Source of the DNA: JALZBN01 sp035525375
GTDB taxonomy: Bacteria > Actinomycetota > Acidimicrobiia > Acidimicrobiales > AC-14
Assembly (NCBI GenBank): GCA_035525375.1
Contig: DATLEI010000028.1
Span: 1-44,723, forward strand
Direction: 5' to 3'
DNA length: 44,723 nt
Shown piece after piece: positions 28,556 through 37,387 of the stretch; the first letter of the stretch is position 1, and each line of letters opens with the position of its first letter. A program made the position numbers and the translations under genes. Under the pieces are notes generated by a model. The model was not told the DNA's origin. It made no database searches and worked only from the letters and a program-made list of their open reading frames with translations.

Positions 28556-29812
28556 TCAGGCGACGCGTTCGGCGAAGGCGTCTTCAGTGAACGGCCCCAC
28601 CACTGCGAGCGACCGCTCCCCGCCAACGACCCGCTCTGCCAACCGGCGGACGTCGGCGCGAGTGACAGCGTCGGTGCGTGCTGCGAGTTCGTCGAAGGGC
28701 ATCACCGTTCCATGCACAAGCTGGCTGCGGCCGAGGCGACTCATGCGACTGGCGGAGTCTTCGAGTGAGAGTGCCAGCGACCCCTTCAGGTTCCCGCGGG
28801 CCACGTCGAGCTCCCGTTCGGTGATGTCGTGTTGCACGAGGCGGTCGAGTTCCTCGTCGATCAAATCGAGGACTCCGGGAGCCCGTGCCGGTGAAGTGCC
28901 GGCATAGATGGCAAGGGCGCCGGTCTCCATGTAGGCCATCCGGTAGGAGTAGACCGAGTACACGAGACCGCGCTTCTCGCGGATTTCTTGAAAGAGACGG
29001 CTGGAGCTGCCACCGCCGAGAACCTGGTTGAGAACCGACAAAGCGAATCGGTCGTCGTCATTGCGAGAGAGGGCCCGGCTACCGACCACCAAATGGGCCT
29101 GCTCGGTGGCGCGCTCGAATATCGACAGAGGGCGCGCCGGCAGCAGTGCCGCCTCGGTGCGCACCGGGCGGGGGCCAGGGCTGCCGGCGAACCGCGCCTG
29201 CAAGCCGGCCACCACGTGGTCGTGGCTCACGTTTCCGGCCGCGGCCACCACGATGCCCGATGGCCGGTAATGCGAGCGGAAGTAGCCGTCGATCTGGTCA
29301 CGGGTCATGGCCGTGATCGTGGACCGATCACCGAGCACAAGCCTTCCGAGCGGATGGCCCGGGTAGAGGGCGGCCGAGAACAGGTCGTGCACCATGTCGG
29401 ACGGCTCGTCCTCGTGCATGAGGATCTCTTCGAGAATCACTTGGCGCTCGGCCTCGACCTCGTCGGAGCGGAACGCCGGCGCGCCCATTATGTCGGCCAG
29501 GATGTCGAGGCCGAGGTCGAGGTCCTCGTCGAGGAGGCGCGTGTAGTACGCGGTGTACTCCTTGGTCGTAAAGGCGTTCATCTCACCACCGACGGCTTCG
29601 ATCGCCTCGGCTATCTCGTGCGCGCTGCGCGTCTCGGTTCCCTTGAACAGCAAGTGCTCGAGGAAGTGCGATGCCCCGGCGAACACCGGTTCCTCGTCAC
29701 GGGAGCCAACGTCGACCCAGAACCCGATGGTGACCGAGTGAGACGCGGGCATCTCCTCGGTCACGACCGTGATCCCGCTGTCGAGACGGGTGCTGCGGAT
29801 CAGCTCCGACAA
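28556..29812 (-). CDS. M16-family zinc metallopeptidase
   Basis: A 418-residue peptidase of the pitrilysin/processing-peptidase family. The inverted zinc motif HFLEH (49-53: His49, Glu52, His53) is intact, the third ligand is likely Glu in the following EAERQVILEE helix, and the C-terminal half carries GGGSSSRLFQEIREKRGLVYSV. TTG start lies 3 nt after the pnp stop, so translation is probably coupled. The pnp-M16 order matches that of Bacillus (mlpA/ymxG region). Substrates are unknown; homologues have been linked to protease regulation. Confidence 0.92.
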   Translation of the reverse strand: MSELIRSTRLDSGITVVTEEMPASHSVTIGFWVDVGSRDEEPVFAGASHFLEHLLFKGTETRSAHEIAEAIEAVGGEMNAFTTKEYTAYYTRLLDEDLDLGLDILADIMGAPAFRSDEVEAERQVILEEILMHEDEPSDMVHDLFSAALYPGHPLGRLVLGDRSTITAMTRDQIDGYFRSHYRPSGIVVAAAGNVSHDHVVAGLQARFAGSPGPRPVRTEAALLPARPLSIFERATEQAHLVVGSRALSRNDDDRFALSVLNQVLGGGSSSRLFQEIREKRGLVYSVYSYRMAYMETGALAIYAGTSPARAPGVLDLIDEELDRLVQHDITERELDVARGNLKGSLALSLEDSASRMSRLGRSQLVHGTVMPFDELAARTDAVTRADVRRLAERVVGGERSLAVVGPFTEDAFAERVA

Positions 29813-29815
29813 CTG

Positions 29816-32230
29816 CTAACGCCGGTTGCCCGGCCGGCGCTGCCGGTCACGGTTCCGTCGGGGACCGTCACTGGTCTCGCCACTCGGCCGGCCGGCTTCA
29901 GCTGGCCCAAGGTCGCCGAAAGAAGTCGCCGCCTGAGCATCGAACGTCTCTTCAAAAGAGACATACTCGCGATCACCCGAAGGGCCCTCTTCGCTCGGAC
30001 CCGAAGTGGGCGCCGCCGACGATCCGCGTTCGGAATGCCCTGACTCGGGTCGCTCGTCACCGGCATCGTCGTTGTCTCCGACGGGCGATAGCGCCACTTT
30101 GCCCTGCGGGTCAACGTCGTCAACCCGGACCTGGATCTCGTCGTTGAGCGTCAATACGTCCTCCACTTTCTCCACTCGCTTGCCCTTGCCGAGCTTGGAG
30201 ATGTGGAGCAGGCCGTCTCGGCCGGGGAGGATATTGACGAAGGCGCCGAACTTGGTGATGTTCACAACCTTGCCGCTGTAAATGGCGCCGACCTCAGCCT
30301 TGGGCGGGTTGAGGATCAGCTCGATGCGCTTGCGTGCATCCTCGACAGCCGCGCCGTCCTTGGCGCCGATCGTCACCGTGCCGATGGTGCCGTCGTCGTC
30401 GACATTGATGTCCGCGCCGGTCTCTTGCTGCATGGTGTTGATGACCTTGCCCTTGGGACCGATGACCTCGCCGATCTTGTCGAGCGGGATCTCCAGGCTG
30501 ACGATCTTCGGTGCGGACTGGCGTACCTCGGCGCGAGGCTGAGGTATGGCCTCGGTCATGACCTCGAGGACCTTCAGGCGAGCGTCGCGAGCCTGCCCGA
30601 GCGCCTTCGCCAGCACGTCGGCCGGGAGGCCGTCGATCTTGGTGTCGAGCTGAAGGGCGGTGACGAACTCGGACGTCCCGGCAACCTTGAAGTCCATGTC
30701 GCCAAACGCGTCCTCCGCTCCGAGGATGTCGGTAAGGGTGGTGTAGACGCCGTCGACAAAGACGAGCCCCATGGCGATGCCGGCCACGGGTGACCGTACG
30801 GGCACACCGGCGTCCATCATCGACAACGTCGACCCGCACACGGACGCCATGGAGGTGGAACCGTTGGACGAAAGGCACTCCGACACCAATCGCAGCGTGT
30901 AAGGGAACTCCTCAATCGGCGGGACGACGGGCAGCAGAGCCCGCTCGGCCAACAGGCCGTGGCCGATCTCGCGCCGCTTGGGGCCGCGCATGAAGCCGGT
31001 CTCGCCGGTTGCGAACGGCGCCATGTTGTAGTGGTGCATGTAACGCTTGCTGTCGTCGATGCCGATGGTGTCGAGCATCTGCTCCATTCGCGGCATGCCG
31101 AGCGTCGTGAACGTGATCACCTGGGTCTCGCCCCGCTGGAACAGGCCGGTGCCGTGAGCTGTCGGGATGAGGCCGACCTCGGCCGAGAGCGGCCGGATGT
31201 CGGTGATGCCACGGCCGTCGATGCGGACGCCCTCCTTGGCGATGCGCTTGCGCACCAGCTGCTTCTGGAGAGCCTTGACTGCGGCCTTGATTTCTTTCTG
31301 CCGGCCGTCGAACTCCTCAGCGAGCTCCTCGATGATCGAGGTCGCAGCCACATCGGTGGCCAAGTTGCGCTCCGTCTTCGAGGCGATCTTGCTGGCCTCG
31401 GCGACCCGATCGGTGCCGATGGCGGTGACCCGCTCCCAGACGTCGTCGCCGTAGTCGACCTGAGGCACATAGGGCAGCGGGTCTTTCTGTCCGAACTTCT
31501 CCACCAACTCGTTCTGGAGCTTGATCGACTCGCCGATCCACTGCTTGGCCGCCTCGAGCCCTTCGGCAATGACCTCTTCGGTCACCTTCGGCGCGCCGGC
31601 CTGGTAGTAGCTCCAGGCGTCCTCGGTGCCGCCGGCCTCGACCATCATGATGGCGATGCCACCGTCGTCAAGCGCTCGGCCCGCAACCACCAGCTCGAAG
31701 GTCGAATCGTCGCCTTCCTGGTAGGTCGCATGGGGAATCCACCGGCCGTCCGTTGTGTAGGCAACCCGAACCGCACCGATCGGTCCCTCGAAGGGAATTC
31801 CCGAAAGCATGAGAGCCGCCGACGCGCCGTTGATGGCGAGCACGTCGTGAGGGTTCTCCTGGTCGGCGCCGAGGATGGTGCCGACAACGTGAACCTCGTT
31901 GCGAAAGTCCTTGGGGAACGATGGGCGTAGCGGCCGGTCGATGAGGCGGCAGGTGAGAATCGCCTGATCCGTCGCCCTTCCCTCCCGACGGAAGAACGAG
32001 CCGGGGATTTTGCCCGCGGCGTACATCCGCTCCTCGATGTCGACAGTGAGGGGAAAGAAGTCAGCGCCCTCGCGGACGCCTCTCGACGCTGTGGCCGTGA
32101 CGAGCACCATCGTGTCGCCCAGTTGCGCGACCACGGCACCATCAGCCAGTTGGGCCATCTTGCCGGCCTGGAAGGAAAGGTTCTTCTGGGTCCCGGTAAC
32201 GGGACAGGATACGGAAACGGGTTCCGTCAT
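29816..32230 (-). CDS. pnp: Polyribonucleotide nucleotidyltransferase (PNPase)
   Basis: Phosphorolytic 3'-5' exoribonuclease, also able to synthesise RNA tails; 804 residues. Order: RNase PH 1 (about 10-145), all-alpha domain (235-325), RNase PH 2 (330-555), KH (560-620, with VIGPKGKVIN) and S1 (625-700, with GAFVNILPGRDGLLHIS). The catalytic core residues near DDSKRYMHHYN and DFKVAGT are present. A low-complexity tail of about 100 residues rich in Ser, Gly, Glu and Arg follows S1 and ends in a strongly basic stretch. ATG start with AAAGGAG ribosome binding site. It follows rpsO, as in most bacteria, but behind a strong terminator. Confidence 0.97.
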   Translation of the reverse strand: MTEPVSVSCPVTGTQKNLSFQAGKMAQLADGAVVAQLGDTMVLVTATASRGVREGADFFPLTVDIEERMYAAGKIPGSFFRREGRATDQAILTCRLIDRPLRPSFPKDFRNEVHVVGTILGADQENPHDVLAINGASAALMLSGIPFEGPIGAVRVAYTTDGRWIPHATYQEGDDSTFELVVAGRALDDGGIAIMMVEAGGTEDAWSYYQAGAPKVTEEVIAEGLEAAKQWIGESIKLQNELVEKFGQKDPLPYVPQVDYGDDVWERVTAIGTDRVAEASKIASKTERNLATDVAATSIIEELAEEFDGRQKEIKAAVKALQKQLVRKRIAKEGVRIDGRGITDIRPLSAEVGLIPTAHGTGLFQRGETQVITFTTLGMPRMEQMLDTIGIDDSKRYMHHYNMAPFATGETGFMRGPKRREIGHGLLAERALLPVVPPIEEFPYTLRLVSECLSSNGSTSMASVCGSTLSMMDAGVPVRSPVAGIAMGLVFVDGVYTTLTDILGAEDAFGDMDFKVAGTSEFVTALQLDTKIDGLPADVLAKALGQARDARLKVLEVMTEAIPQPRAEVRQSAPKIVSLEIPLDKIGEVIGPKGKVINTMQQETGADINVDDDGTIGTVTIGAKDGAAVEDARKRIELILNPPKAEVGAIYSGKVVNITKFGAFVNILPGRDGLLHISKLGKGKRVEKVEDVLTLNDEIQVRVDDVDPQGKVALSPVGDNDDAGDERPESGHSERGSSAAPTSGPSEEGPSGDREYVSFEETFDAQAATSFGDLGPAEAGRPSGETSDGPRRNRDRQRRPGNRR

Positions 32231-32383
32231 GATGTGGCTCCTTTGTCGCTCGCCCCTGTCCGGAGCGTGCCTAATGGTTCGGCGGGCGACCGGGCCAGTT
32301 CCCAGTTGTCGATCACCCCGGCCCGAATGCCCGAGTGGTCGGCGACTGGCAGCTGACTCCCGTCACCGCGCTGCTGTGTATTT

Positions 32384-32417
32384 CGGAAAAACAAAACAGC
32401 GGCCCCGAAGGCCGCTG
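32384..32417 (-). terminator. Intrinsic terminator of rpsO
   Basis: Eight-nt arms (32397-32404 and 32410-32417) form a GC stem with a UUCG-type loop. On the minus strand the hairpin is followed by TTTTGTTTTT. It is the only textbook intrinsic terminator I see in the window and separates rpsO from pnp. Confidence 0.92.
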
Positions 32418-32424
32418 TGTGCTG

Positions 32425-32682
32425 CTACCGGCGGAGGCCGAGTCGTGCGATGAGCGCCCGGTACCGCTCGACGTCGTTCTCCTTGACGTAGTCGAGAAGG
32501 CGACGGCGACGACCGACGAGCATCAGCAGACCCCGGCGACCGTGATGGTCTTTCTTGTGGGTCTTCAGGTGCTCCGTGAGATGGTTGATGCGCCCCGTGA
32601 GGAGCGCGACCTGTACCTCCGGCGACCCCGTGTCGGTGTCGTGGAGGCGGTGCTCACTGATCGTTGCGGTTTTGTCAGGCAT
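32425..32682 (-). CDS. rpsO: 30S ribosomal protein S15
   Basis: Primary 16S rRNA-binding protein of the small subunit, 85 residues, close to the usual 88-89. Conserved blocks are DTGSPEVQVALLTGRINHLTEHLK, KDHHGRRGLL and RRRRLLDYVK, with the rRNA-binding His and Arg residues present. ATG start at 32682. An intrinsic terminator follows the stop before pnp. The upstream promoter must lie in the 57-nt gap to the divergent gene or inside that gene. Confidence 0.96.
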   Translation of the reverse strand: MPDKTATISEHRLHDTDTGSPEVQVALLTGRINHLTEHLKTHKKDHHGRRGLLMLVGRRRRLLDYVKENDVERYRALIARLGLRR

Positions 32683-32739
32683 GGTGCGTTGGAAAGGCTA
32701 CACCACCGCGCCGGCGATCCCGTGTGGGAGGATTCGGGC

Positions 32740-33249
32740 GTGAGTGAGTCAGGCGAACCGAGCCCGCCACCGGTCGGTGCGCCCGAGCGCAATGGTTTCA
32801 TGCAAGCCGCGGCTATCGCCATCGAGGCCGCCATGGTGCTCATCCTGGTCGCCGGTCTCATCACCGCATTGGCCTTTGATCTCACTGAGCGGGTCGAGGA
32901 ATGGAAGGTTCGAGCGAAGCTGATGTCGCTCTCGGGCCAGGGGCTGTACGGGTTCACCGGCATCGGTGGTGCTGTGCTCATCGCGGTGGCGGTCCTCGTG
33001 GCTCTGGGCCTGGCGCGAGCCGGCCGCAACGATGGCGGTGGCGGGCGCTCGTCCACCATCGGCGCGGTTGCCGTTGCGATCAGCCTGTGGCTCGGGCTCC
33101 TCATCGTCGTCGGGATCTACGTCGATCTCACCGAGATCGATCAAGCCGACCTGGCCATCGCCACTGCTCTGGGTGACCTCGCAACGTTGGTCATGCTCGT
33201 TGTCGCTGGCTGGTGGGGCCTTGCCATGGCCGGCGACGCCAAGCGCTGA
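32740..33249 (+). CDS. Membrane protein of unknown function (DUF1634-like topology)
   Basis: A 169-residue protein with a Pro/Ser-rich N-terminus and three hydrophobic segments (about 25-48, 72-96 and 108-128) plus a fourth near 143-162. GTG start at 32740-32742 is preceded by GGGAGG at good spacing; the long open frame further upstream is antisense to rpsO and is not coding. I do not recognise the family with certainty. It overlaps the likely start of the ArfB-like gene, suggesting co-translation, although no functional link is known. Confidence 0.75.
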   Translation: MSESGEPSPPPVGAPERNGFMQAAAIAIEAAMVLILVAGLITALAFDLTERVEEWKVRAKLMSLSGQGLYGFTGIGGAVLIAVAVLVALGLARAGRNDGGGGRSSTIGAVAVAISLWLGLLIVVGIYVDLTEIDQADLAIATALGDLATLVMLVVAGWWGLAMAGDAKR

Positions 33250-33668
33250 ACGACGACAGGTTCCTGCGGGTTACACCCACCTGCCGGATTCCGCTGTCCG
33301 AACTCGAGTGGCGCTTCATGCCGTCGGGCGGACCAGGCGGCCAGCACGCCAACAAGTCCAGCACACGCGCCGAGGTCAGCTTCGACATCGCGAACTCGCC
33401 CGCATTGGGGCCACGTCAGCGGGCCCGGCTACTAGAGCGACTAGGGCCAACGGTGCGAGTGACGGCCGACGACGAGAGATCGCAGTTACGCAACAGAGAG
33501 CTGGCCCTAGAGCGGCTGCGTGGCCGGCTGGCGGAAGCCCTGCGAGTACAGCCGACGCGGCGTGCGACGAGAACGCCAAAGTCAGTGGAACGTAAGCGTT
33601 TGGATGGAAAGCGAAGGCGCGCCGAGACAAAGCGATTAAGAAGGCCACCCACCGGCACGAACGACTAG
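33213..33668 (+). CDS. arfB: ArfB-like peptidyl-tRNA hydrolase (ribosome rescue)
   Basis: Small class-I release-factor-like protein that frees stalled ribosomes. The catalytic loop SGGPGGQHANK, with GGQ at 42-44 in the longest form, is intact, and the basic C-terminal tail (RRATRTPKSVERKRLDGKRRR) fits the mRNA-channel tail of ArfB/ICT1. The GTG at 33213 overlaps the previous gene by 37 nt. A CTG at 33246, which overlaps that gene's TGA, is an alternative start giving 140 residues, the usual length. Its stop overlaps the convergent era stop by 4 nt. Confidence 0.9.
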   Translation: MGPCHGRRRQALNDDRFLRVTPTCRIPLSELEWRFMPSGGPGGQHANKSSTRAEVSFDIANSPALGPRQRARLLERLGPTVRVTADDERSQLRNRELALERLRGRLAEALRVQPTRRATRTPKSVERKRLDGKRRRAETKRLRRPPTGTND

Positions 33669-34501
33669 TAGCCGAGGCGGTCGAGGGCCTTGGCGTGGCG
33701 CTGCCAGTCCTGGTCGACCTTCACGGCGAGCTCCAAGTGCGCGCCGGGCTCCATCTGCGACCGAACCGCCATCCCCACCGCTTTGAGGACGCTGCCCTGG
33801 TGGCCGATGACGATCCCCTTTTGCGAGTCGCGCTCGACGAGAATCTCGCAGCGCACCCGGGGCCATTCCCACTCCGTGACCACGCAGGCGATCGAATGCG
33901 GCAGCTCTTCCCGCACGATCGCCAATAGCTGCTCTCGCACCAACTCCGCGACCCAGAACGCATCGCCCACGTCGGTGACGATGTCGTCCGGGTAATACGC
34001 GGGGCCCTCCGGCAGCCGAGCCACCACGCCGCCGACGAGGGCATCGATGCCCTCGCCCGTACGCGCCGACACCGGGAAGTACTCCTCGAAGTCGAGCTCC
34101 CCGGCCGTGGTCAGCTGCGTGAGCACCTCGTCACGGGACGCGACGTCAATCTTGTTGACCACGCAGAACGACCCCGCTGGCACTCGCCTGGCGATGAACC
34201 GGTCGCCCGGCCCGAGCGGCGCAGTGGCGTCGATCACCAAACAGACCACGTCGACGTCGCCCAGCGTCCCCGAAGCTGTCGCATTCATGCGCGCGCCGGC
34301 CGCCGTCCGAGGCTTGTGAATTCCGGGCGTGTCGACGAACACGACCTGGGCGTCGTCACGGTTCAAGATCCCCCGGATCTGGTTGCGCGTCGTCTGGGGC
34401 TTGTTGGAGACGATGGCAACTTTGGTGCCGAGGATGGTGTTGAGCAGCGTCGACTTGCCGACGTTGGGGCGACCGACGAACGCCGAGAACCCCGACCTCA
34501 C
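33665..34501 (-). CDS. era: GTPase Era
   Basis: Essential GTPase that binds the 3' end of 16S rRNA during 30S maturation; 278 residues. G motifs are GRPNVGKST (10-18), DTPGIHKP and NKID; the C-terminal KH domain has the GIVIGHQGSVLKAVG loop. The GTG start overlaps the preceding stop (GTGA). It ends a unit HIT-phoH-ybeY-corC-like-era, an order conserved across many bacteria and linking it to YbeY in rRNA maturation. Its stop overlaps the convergent arfB-like gene. Confidence 0.96.
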   Translation of the reverse strand: MRSGFSAFVGRPNVGKSTLLNTILGTKVAIVSNKPQTTRNQIRGILNRDDAQVVFVDTPGIHKPRTAAGARMNATASGTLGDVDVVCLVIDATAPLGPGDRFIARRVPAGSFCVVNKIDVASRDEVLTQLTTAGELDFEEYFPVSARTGEGIDALVGGVVARLPEGPAYYPDDIVTDVGDAFWVAELVREQLLAIVREELPHSIACVVTEWEWPRVRCEILVERDSQKGIVIGHQGSVLKAVGMAVRSQMEPGAHLELAVKVDQDWQRHAKALDRLGY

Positions 34502-35775
34502 TTCTCGGCGGGCCGCTCGGCCGCGGGTGCCAGCTTCGAGATCCGCACCCGCCCGATCCGGCGTCCCTGCACTTTTTCGGCCCGCAGGCGGTGGCCGTCG
34601 AACTCGACCGCCTCGCCCTCCGTCGGCACGTGGCCAAGGAGGTTGTAGATGAGGCCACCGACGGTGTCCCAGTCGCCTTGGGGGAACTCCATCTGCAGCA
34701 ACTCGTTGACTTCGTCGATCGGCATGCGGGCGTTGACTCGTACGTCGCCACCGGGAAGCGGCTCTACCTTGGTCTCCTCCACGTCGTACTCGTCAACGAT
34801 CTCACCCACGAGCTCTTCGATCAGGTCCTCGAGGGTGACCAGGCCGGCCGTGCCGCCGTACTCGTCGACGACGACGGCCATGTGTGACTTGTCGCGCTGC
34901 ATCTCGGGCATGAGCTCGGCAACCCGCTTGGTCTCGGGAACGAAGCGCGCCGGGCGAACGAGGTTGCGTACCGGCTCGTTGGCGCGGGCGTCACGGGCGG
35001 CGCGCATCAGGTCTTTGGCGTAGACGATGCCCGCGATGTCATCGATGCCCTGCTCGTAGACGGGGATGCGACTGAAGCCGGCCGACATGACCACTTCCAT
35101 GACGTCGCTGATCTTGGCGCGCGCCTCGGCGGTGACCATGTCGGGACGAGGGACCATGACCTCGCGCACGAGGGTGTCGCCGAATTCGATGATGGAGTGG
35201 ATCAGCTGGCGTTCCTCGCGCTCGATGACGTCTTCCTCAACCGCGACGTCGGTCAGGGCCAACAGCTCCTTCTCGGAAATGAATGGGCCTTGCTTCAATC
35301 CCTTTCCCGGAACCAGGACGTTGGCGAGACCGATAAGGGCCCGCGAGAAAAGGCGGAGCGGAGGGAAGGAGGCGATGGCGGACACGATGGGGGCCGTGAG
35401 TAGCGCGGCCTTTTCCGGCCGTTGCACGGCAAAGGTCTTCGGCACGGCCTCGGCCAGCACGAAGATGACAACAACCTCGAAGCCGGTCGCGACCACGACC
35501 CCGAGCGCGCCGAACTGGCGCTCAGCAATGACACCGATGAGCGTCGCGGCGACCAAATGGCAGAGCAACAGCATGAACAGGACCGGGTTGAGGAACCGCT
35601 CGGGGTGATCGACGAGTTTGAGCAACGCGTTGGCCCCGCGCCTCTTCTCCTCGACGAGGGTGAGTGCCTTGACCCGGCTCATCCTGGTGAGGCTGGTTTC
35701 TGCCATGGCCAGAAAGGTGGCGACCGCAATGAGCAGGACGATGCCCACGGCCATGAAGGTCTCGCCGGTGGTCAC
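34498..35775 (-). CDS. CorC/HlyC-type transporter-associated protein (CNNM domain, CBS pair)
   Basis: A 425-residue membrane protein. The N-terminal CNNM/DUF21 domain has three to four helices (about 8-170, with AMAETSLTRMSRVKA), followed by tandem CBS domains (about 205-325, with VMVPRPDMV and VVVDEYGGTAGLVTLEDLIEELVGEI) and a CorC_HlyC domain at the C-terminus. Relatives take part in Mg2+/Co2+ efflux; the old name hemolysin is misleading. GTG start at 35773-35775 overlaps the ybeY stop (GTGA); the longer frame is ybeY antiframe. Confidence 0.92.
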   Translation of the reverse strand: MTTGETFMAVGIVLLIAVATFLAMAETSLTRMSRVKALTLVEEKRRGANALLKLVDHPERFLNPVLFMLLLCHLVAATLIGVIAERQFGALGVVVATGFEVVVIFVLAEAVPKTFAVQRPEKAALLTAPIVSAIASFPPLRLFSRALIGLANVLVPGKGLKQGPFISEKELLALTDVAVEEDVIEREERQLIHSIIEFGDTLVREVMVPRPDMVTAEARAKISDVMEVVMSAGFSRIPVYEQGIDDIAGIVYAKDLMRAARDARANEPVRNLVRPARFVPETKRVAELMPEMQRDKSHMAVVVDEYGGTAGLVTLEDLIEELVGEIVDEYDVEETKVEPLPGGDVRVNARMPIDEVNELLQMEFPQGDWDTVGGLIYNLLGHVPTEGEAVEFDGHRLRAEKVQGRRIGRVRISKLAPAAERPAEK

Positions 35776-36380
35776 GCTGATTCCGCCTCTTTGTGGAAGC
35801 GGCCGAGCAGCTCCTGCTCGCGCCGCTCCATGGCCGCCGCCTCCTGGTGGTCGACGTGATCCATGCCGAGCAGGTGCAGGATGCCGTGCACGATCAGGAG
35901 CGCCATCTCGTCGTCGTAGGTGCCGGCATGGGTCGGCGCGTTCCGGTGGGCAACGGCCGGGCACACGACCACGTCGCCGAGCAGTGACGGCGCGTCCGCC
36001 ATCCTGGCGCCGCCACGGTCATCATCGTCGTCATCGCCCCTACTGACGCCAGGCCCTCCGCCGGGTGGACCACTGAACGGTGCCGCCCCAGACTCACCAC
36101 CTTGCGGGCCACTTGGCCCCAGAGAGTCTGGCGACCGGCCGCCCTCCAACACATCGTCGTCATCGATCGGGAATGCCAGGACGTCGGTCGGCCCGTCCCG
36201 CCCCAGGAACCGGTGGTTCAGTTCGGCCATTGCCACCTCGTCAACGAAAAGAAGCGACACCTCAGTGTCACCCTTCACGCCCTGAGCGTCGAGCACCTGG
36301 CGCGCCAAGCGCACCCAGCGGAGGGCATCAACCGGTTCGGCCGACTGCTCGTCGGCGGCGAACACATCGATACTCGTCAT
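35772..36380 (-). CDS. ybeY: Endoribonuclease YbeY with an Asp/Gly-rich insertion
   Basis: Zinc-dependent RNase for 16S rRNA 3'-end maturation and ribosome quality control. The metal motif HGILHLLGMDH (165-175; His165, His169, His175) is intact, as are LNHRFLGRDGPTDVLAFP and LGDVVVC. Between FP (71) and LGD (134) lies an insertion of about 45 residues, rich in Gly, Pro and Ser with a run of six Asp (116-121), making the protein 202 residues instead of about 150. It should loop out from the fold. ATG start overlaps the phoH stop (ATGA). Confidence 0.93.
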   Translation of the reverse strand: MTSIDVFAADEQSAEPVDALRWVRLARQVLDAQGVKGDTEVSLLFVDEVAMAELNHRFLGRDGPTDVLAFPIDDDDVLEGGRSPDSLGPSGPQGGESGAAPFSGPPGGGPGVSRGDDDDDDRGGARMADAPSLLGDVVVCPAVAHRNAPTHAGTYDDEMALLIVHGILHLLGMDHVDHQEAAAMERREQELLGRFHKEAESA

Positions 36381-37333
36381 GTGGAGGGCTGCGGGGTGGC
36401 TCGCTCGTAGGCGTCGACGATCGCCTGCACGATGCGGTGCCGCACCACGTCGCGAGACGTCAGATGCACAAAGGCGAGCCCGTCGATGCCTTGGAGCACG
36501 GGCTCGAGTCCGACAAGTCCACTGCGGCCGGCGGCCAGGTCGACTTGGGTCACGTCGCCGGTGACCACGGCTTTAGAGCCAAAGCCGATCCGGGTCAGGA
36601 ACATCTTCATCTGTTCCGGCGTCGTGTTCTGAGCCTCGTCGAGGATAAGAAAGCTGTCGTTGAGCGTGCGCCCTCGCATATAGGCGAGTGGCGCAACCTC
36701 GATCGTGTCGCCGTCGAGCAACCGCTTCGCTCCTTCGGGGCCGAGCATGTCGTAGAGGGCGTCATAGAGCGGACGTAGATAGGGGTCGACCTTGGCCAGG
36801 AGGTCACCGGGGAGGAAGCCGAGGCGCTCACCGGCCTCGACCGCAGGCCGGGTGAGAATGATGCGGCTCACGGCGCGCGCCTGGAGGGCCTGCACCGCGA
36901 GGGCGACGGCCAGGTAGGACTTGCCCGTTCCGGCTGGACCGATGGCGAAGGTCACGACGTTCTTGCTGATGGCGTCGACGTAGCCGCGCTGGCCACCCGT
37001 CTTGGGTCGGACCGTGCGGCCGCGCACCGATCGCAGGACCTCCGAGGCCAACAACTCCGAAGGACTCTGGTCGGCCTTGACCATCTCAATCGTGCGGCCG
37101 ACGTCGGACGCGTCGAGTCGCTGGCCTTGGCCCAGCAGAGCCACAAGCTCGTCGAACAATCGTCCGACTCGATCGGCGTCGTTCCCGCTGATCGTGATTT
37201 CGTTGCCGCGTACGAGGATGTCGACGTCTTCGAAGGCAGCCTCGACCAACTTCAGCAACTCATCGCGCTGACCGAGAAGGCCCACCATGAGGTGGTTGCC
37301 GGGAACGAGGATCTTGACCTGGGTCGAGGACAC
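36377..37333 (-). CDS. phoH: PhoH-family ATPase
   Basis: A 318-residue cytoplasmic ATPase of the PhoH/YbeZ type, partner of YbeY in many bacteria. It has an N-terminal KH-like region (about 1-90), then Walker A GPAGTGKSY (132-140), Walker B FLILDEAQN and the motif VVTGDVTQVDL. RNA helicase-like activity has been proposed for the family. GTG start; it overlaps ybeY by 4 nt. The HIT gene lies 54 nt upstream on the same strand. Confidence 0.94.
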   Translation of the reverse strand: MSSTQVKILVPGNHLMVGLLGQRDELLKLVEAAFEDVDILVRGNEITISGNDADRVGRLFDELVALLGQGQRLDASDVGRTIEMVKADQSPSELLASEVLRSVRGRTVRPKTGGQRGYVDAISKNVVTFAIGPAGTGKSYLAVALAVQALQARAVSRIILTRPAVEAGERLGFLPGDLLAKVDPYLRPLYDALYDMLGPEGAKRLLDGDTIEVAPLAYMRGRTLNDSFLILDEAQNTTPEQMKMFLTRIGFGSKAVVTGDVTQVDLAAGRSGLVGLEPVLQGIDGLAFVHLTSRDVVRHRIVQAIVDAYERATPQPST

Positions 37334-37387
37334 GAGTGGTTCCGTCAGGTTACCCGCCCTGCGAGCCCCCGACGGCCGGCGCGCCAG

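Noticed and set aside
32231..32384. Riboswitch or structured leader before pnp
   Set aside because: The stretch contains a few short inverted repeats but no recognisable riboswitch core; a PNPase autoregulatory leader is possible but unsupported.
32335..32739. Upstream part of the open frame leading into the membrane protein at 32740
   Set aside because: Covers the rpsO terminator and the antisense of rpsO; the GTG at 32740 has a proper ribosome binding site.
35776..35964. N-terminal extension of the corC-like frame
   Set aside because: Antiframe of ybeY; the GTG at 35775 overlapping the ybeY stop fits the family start.
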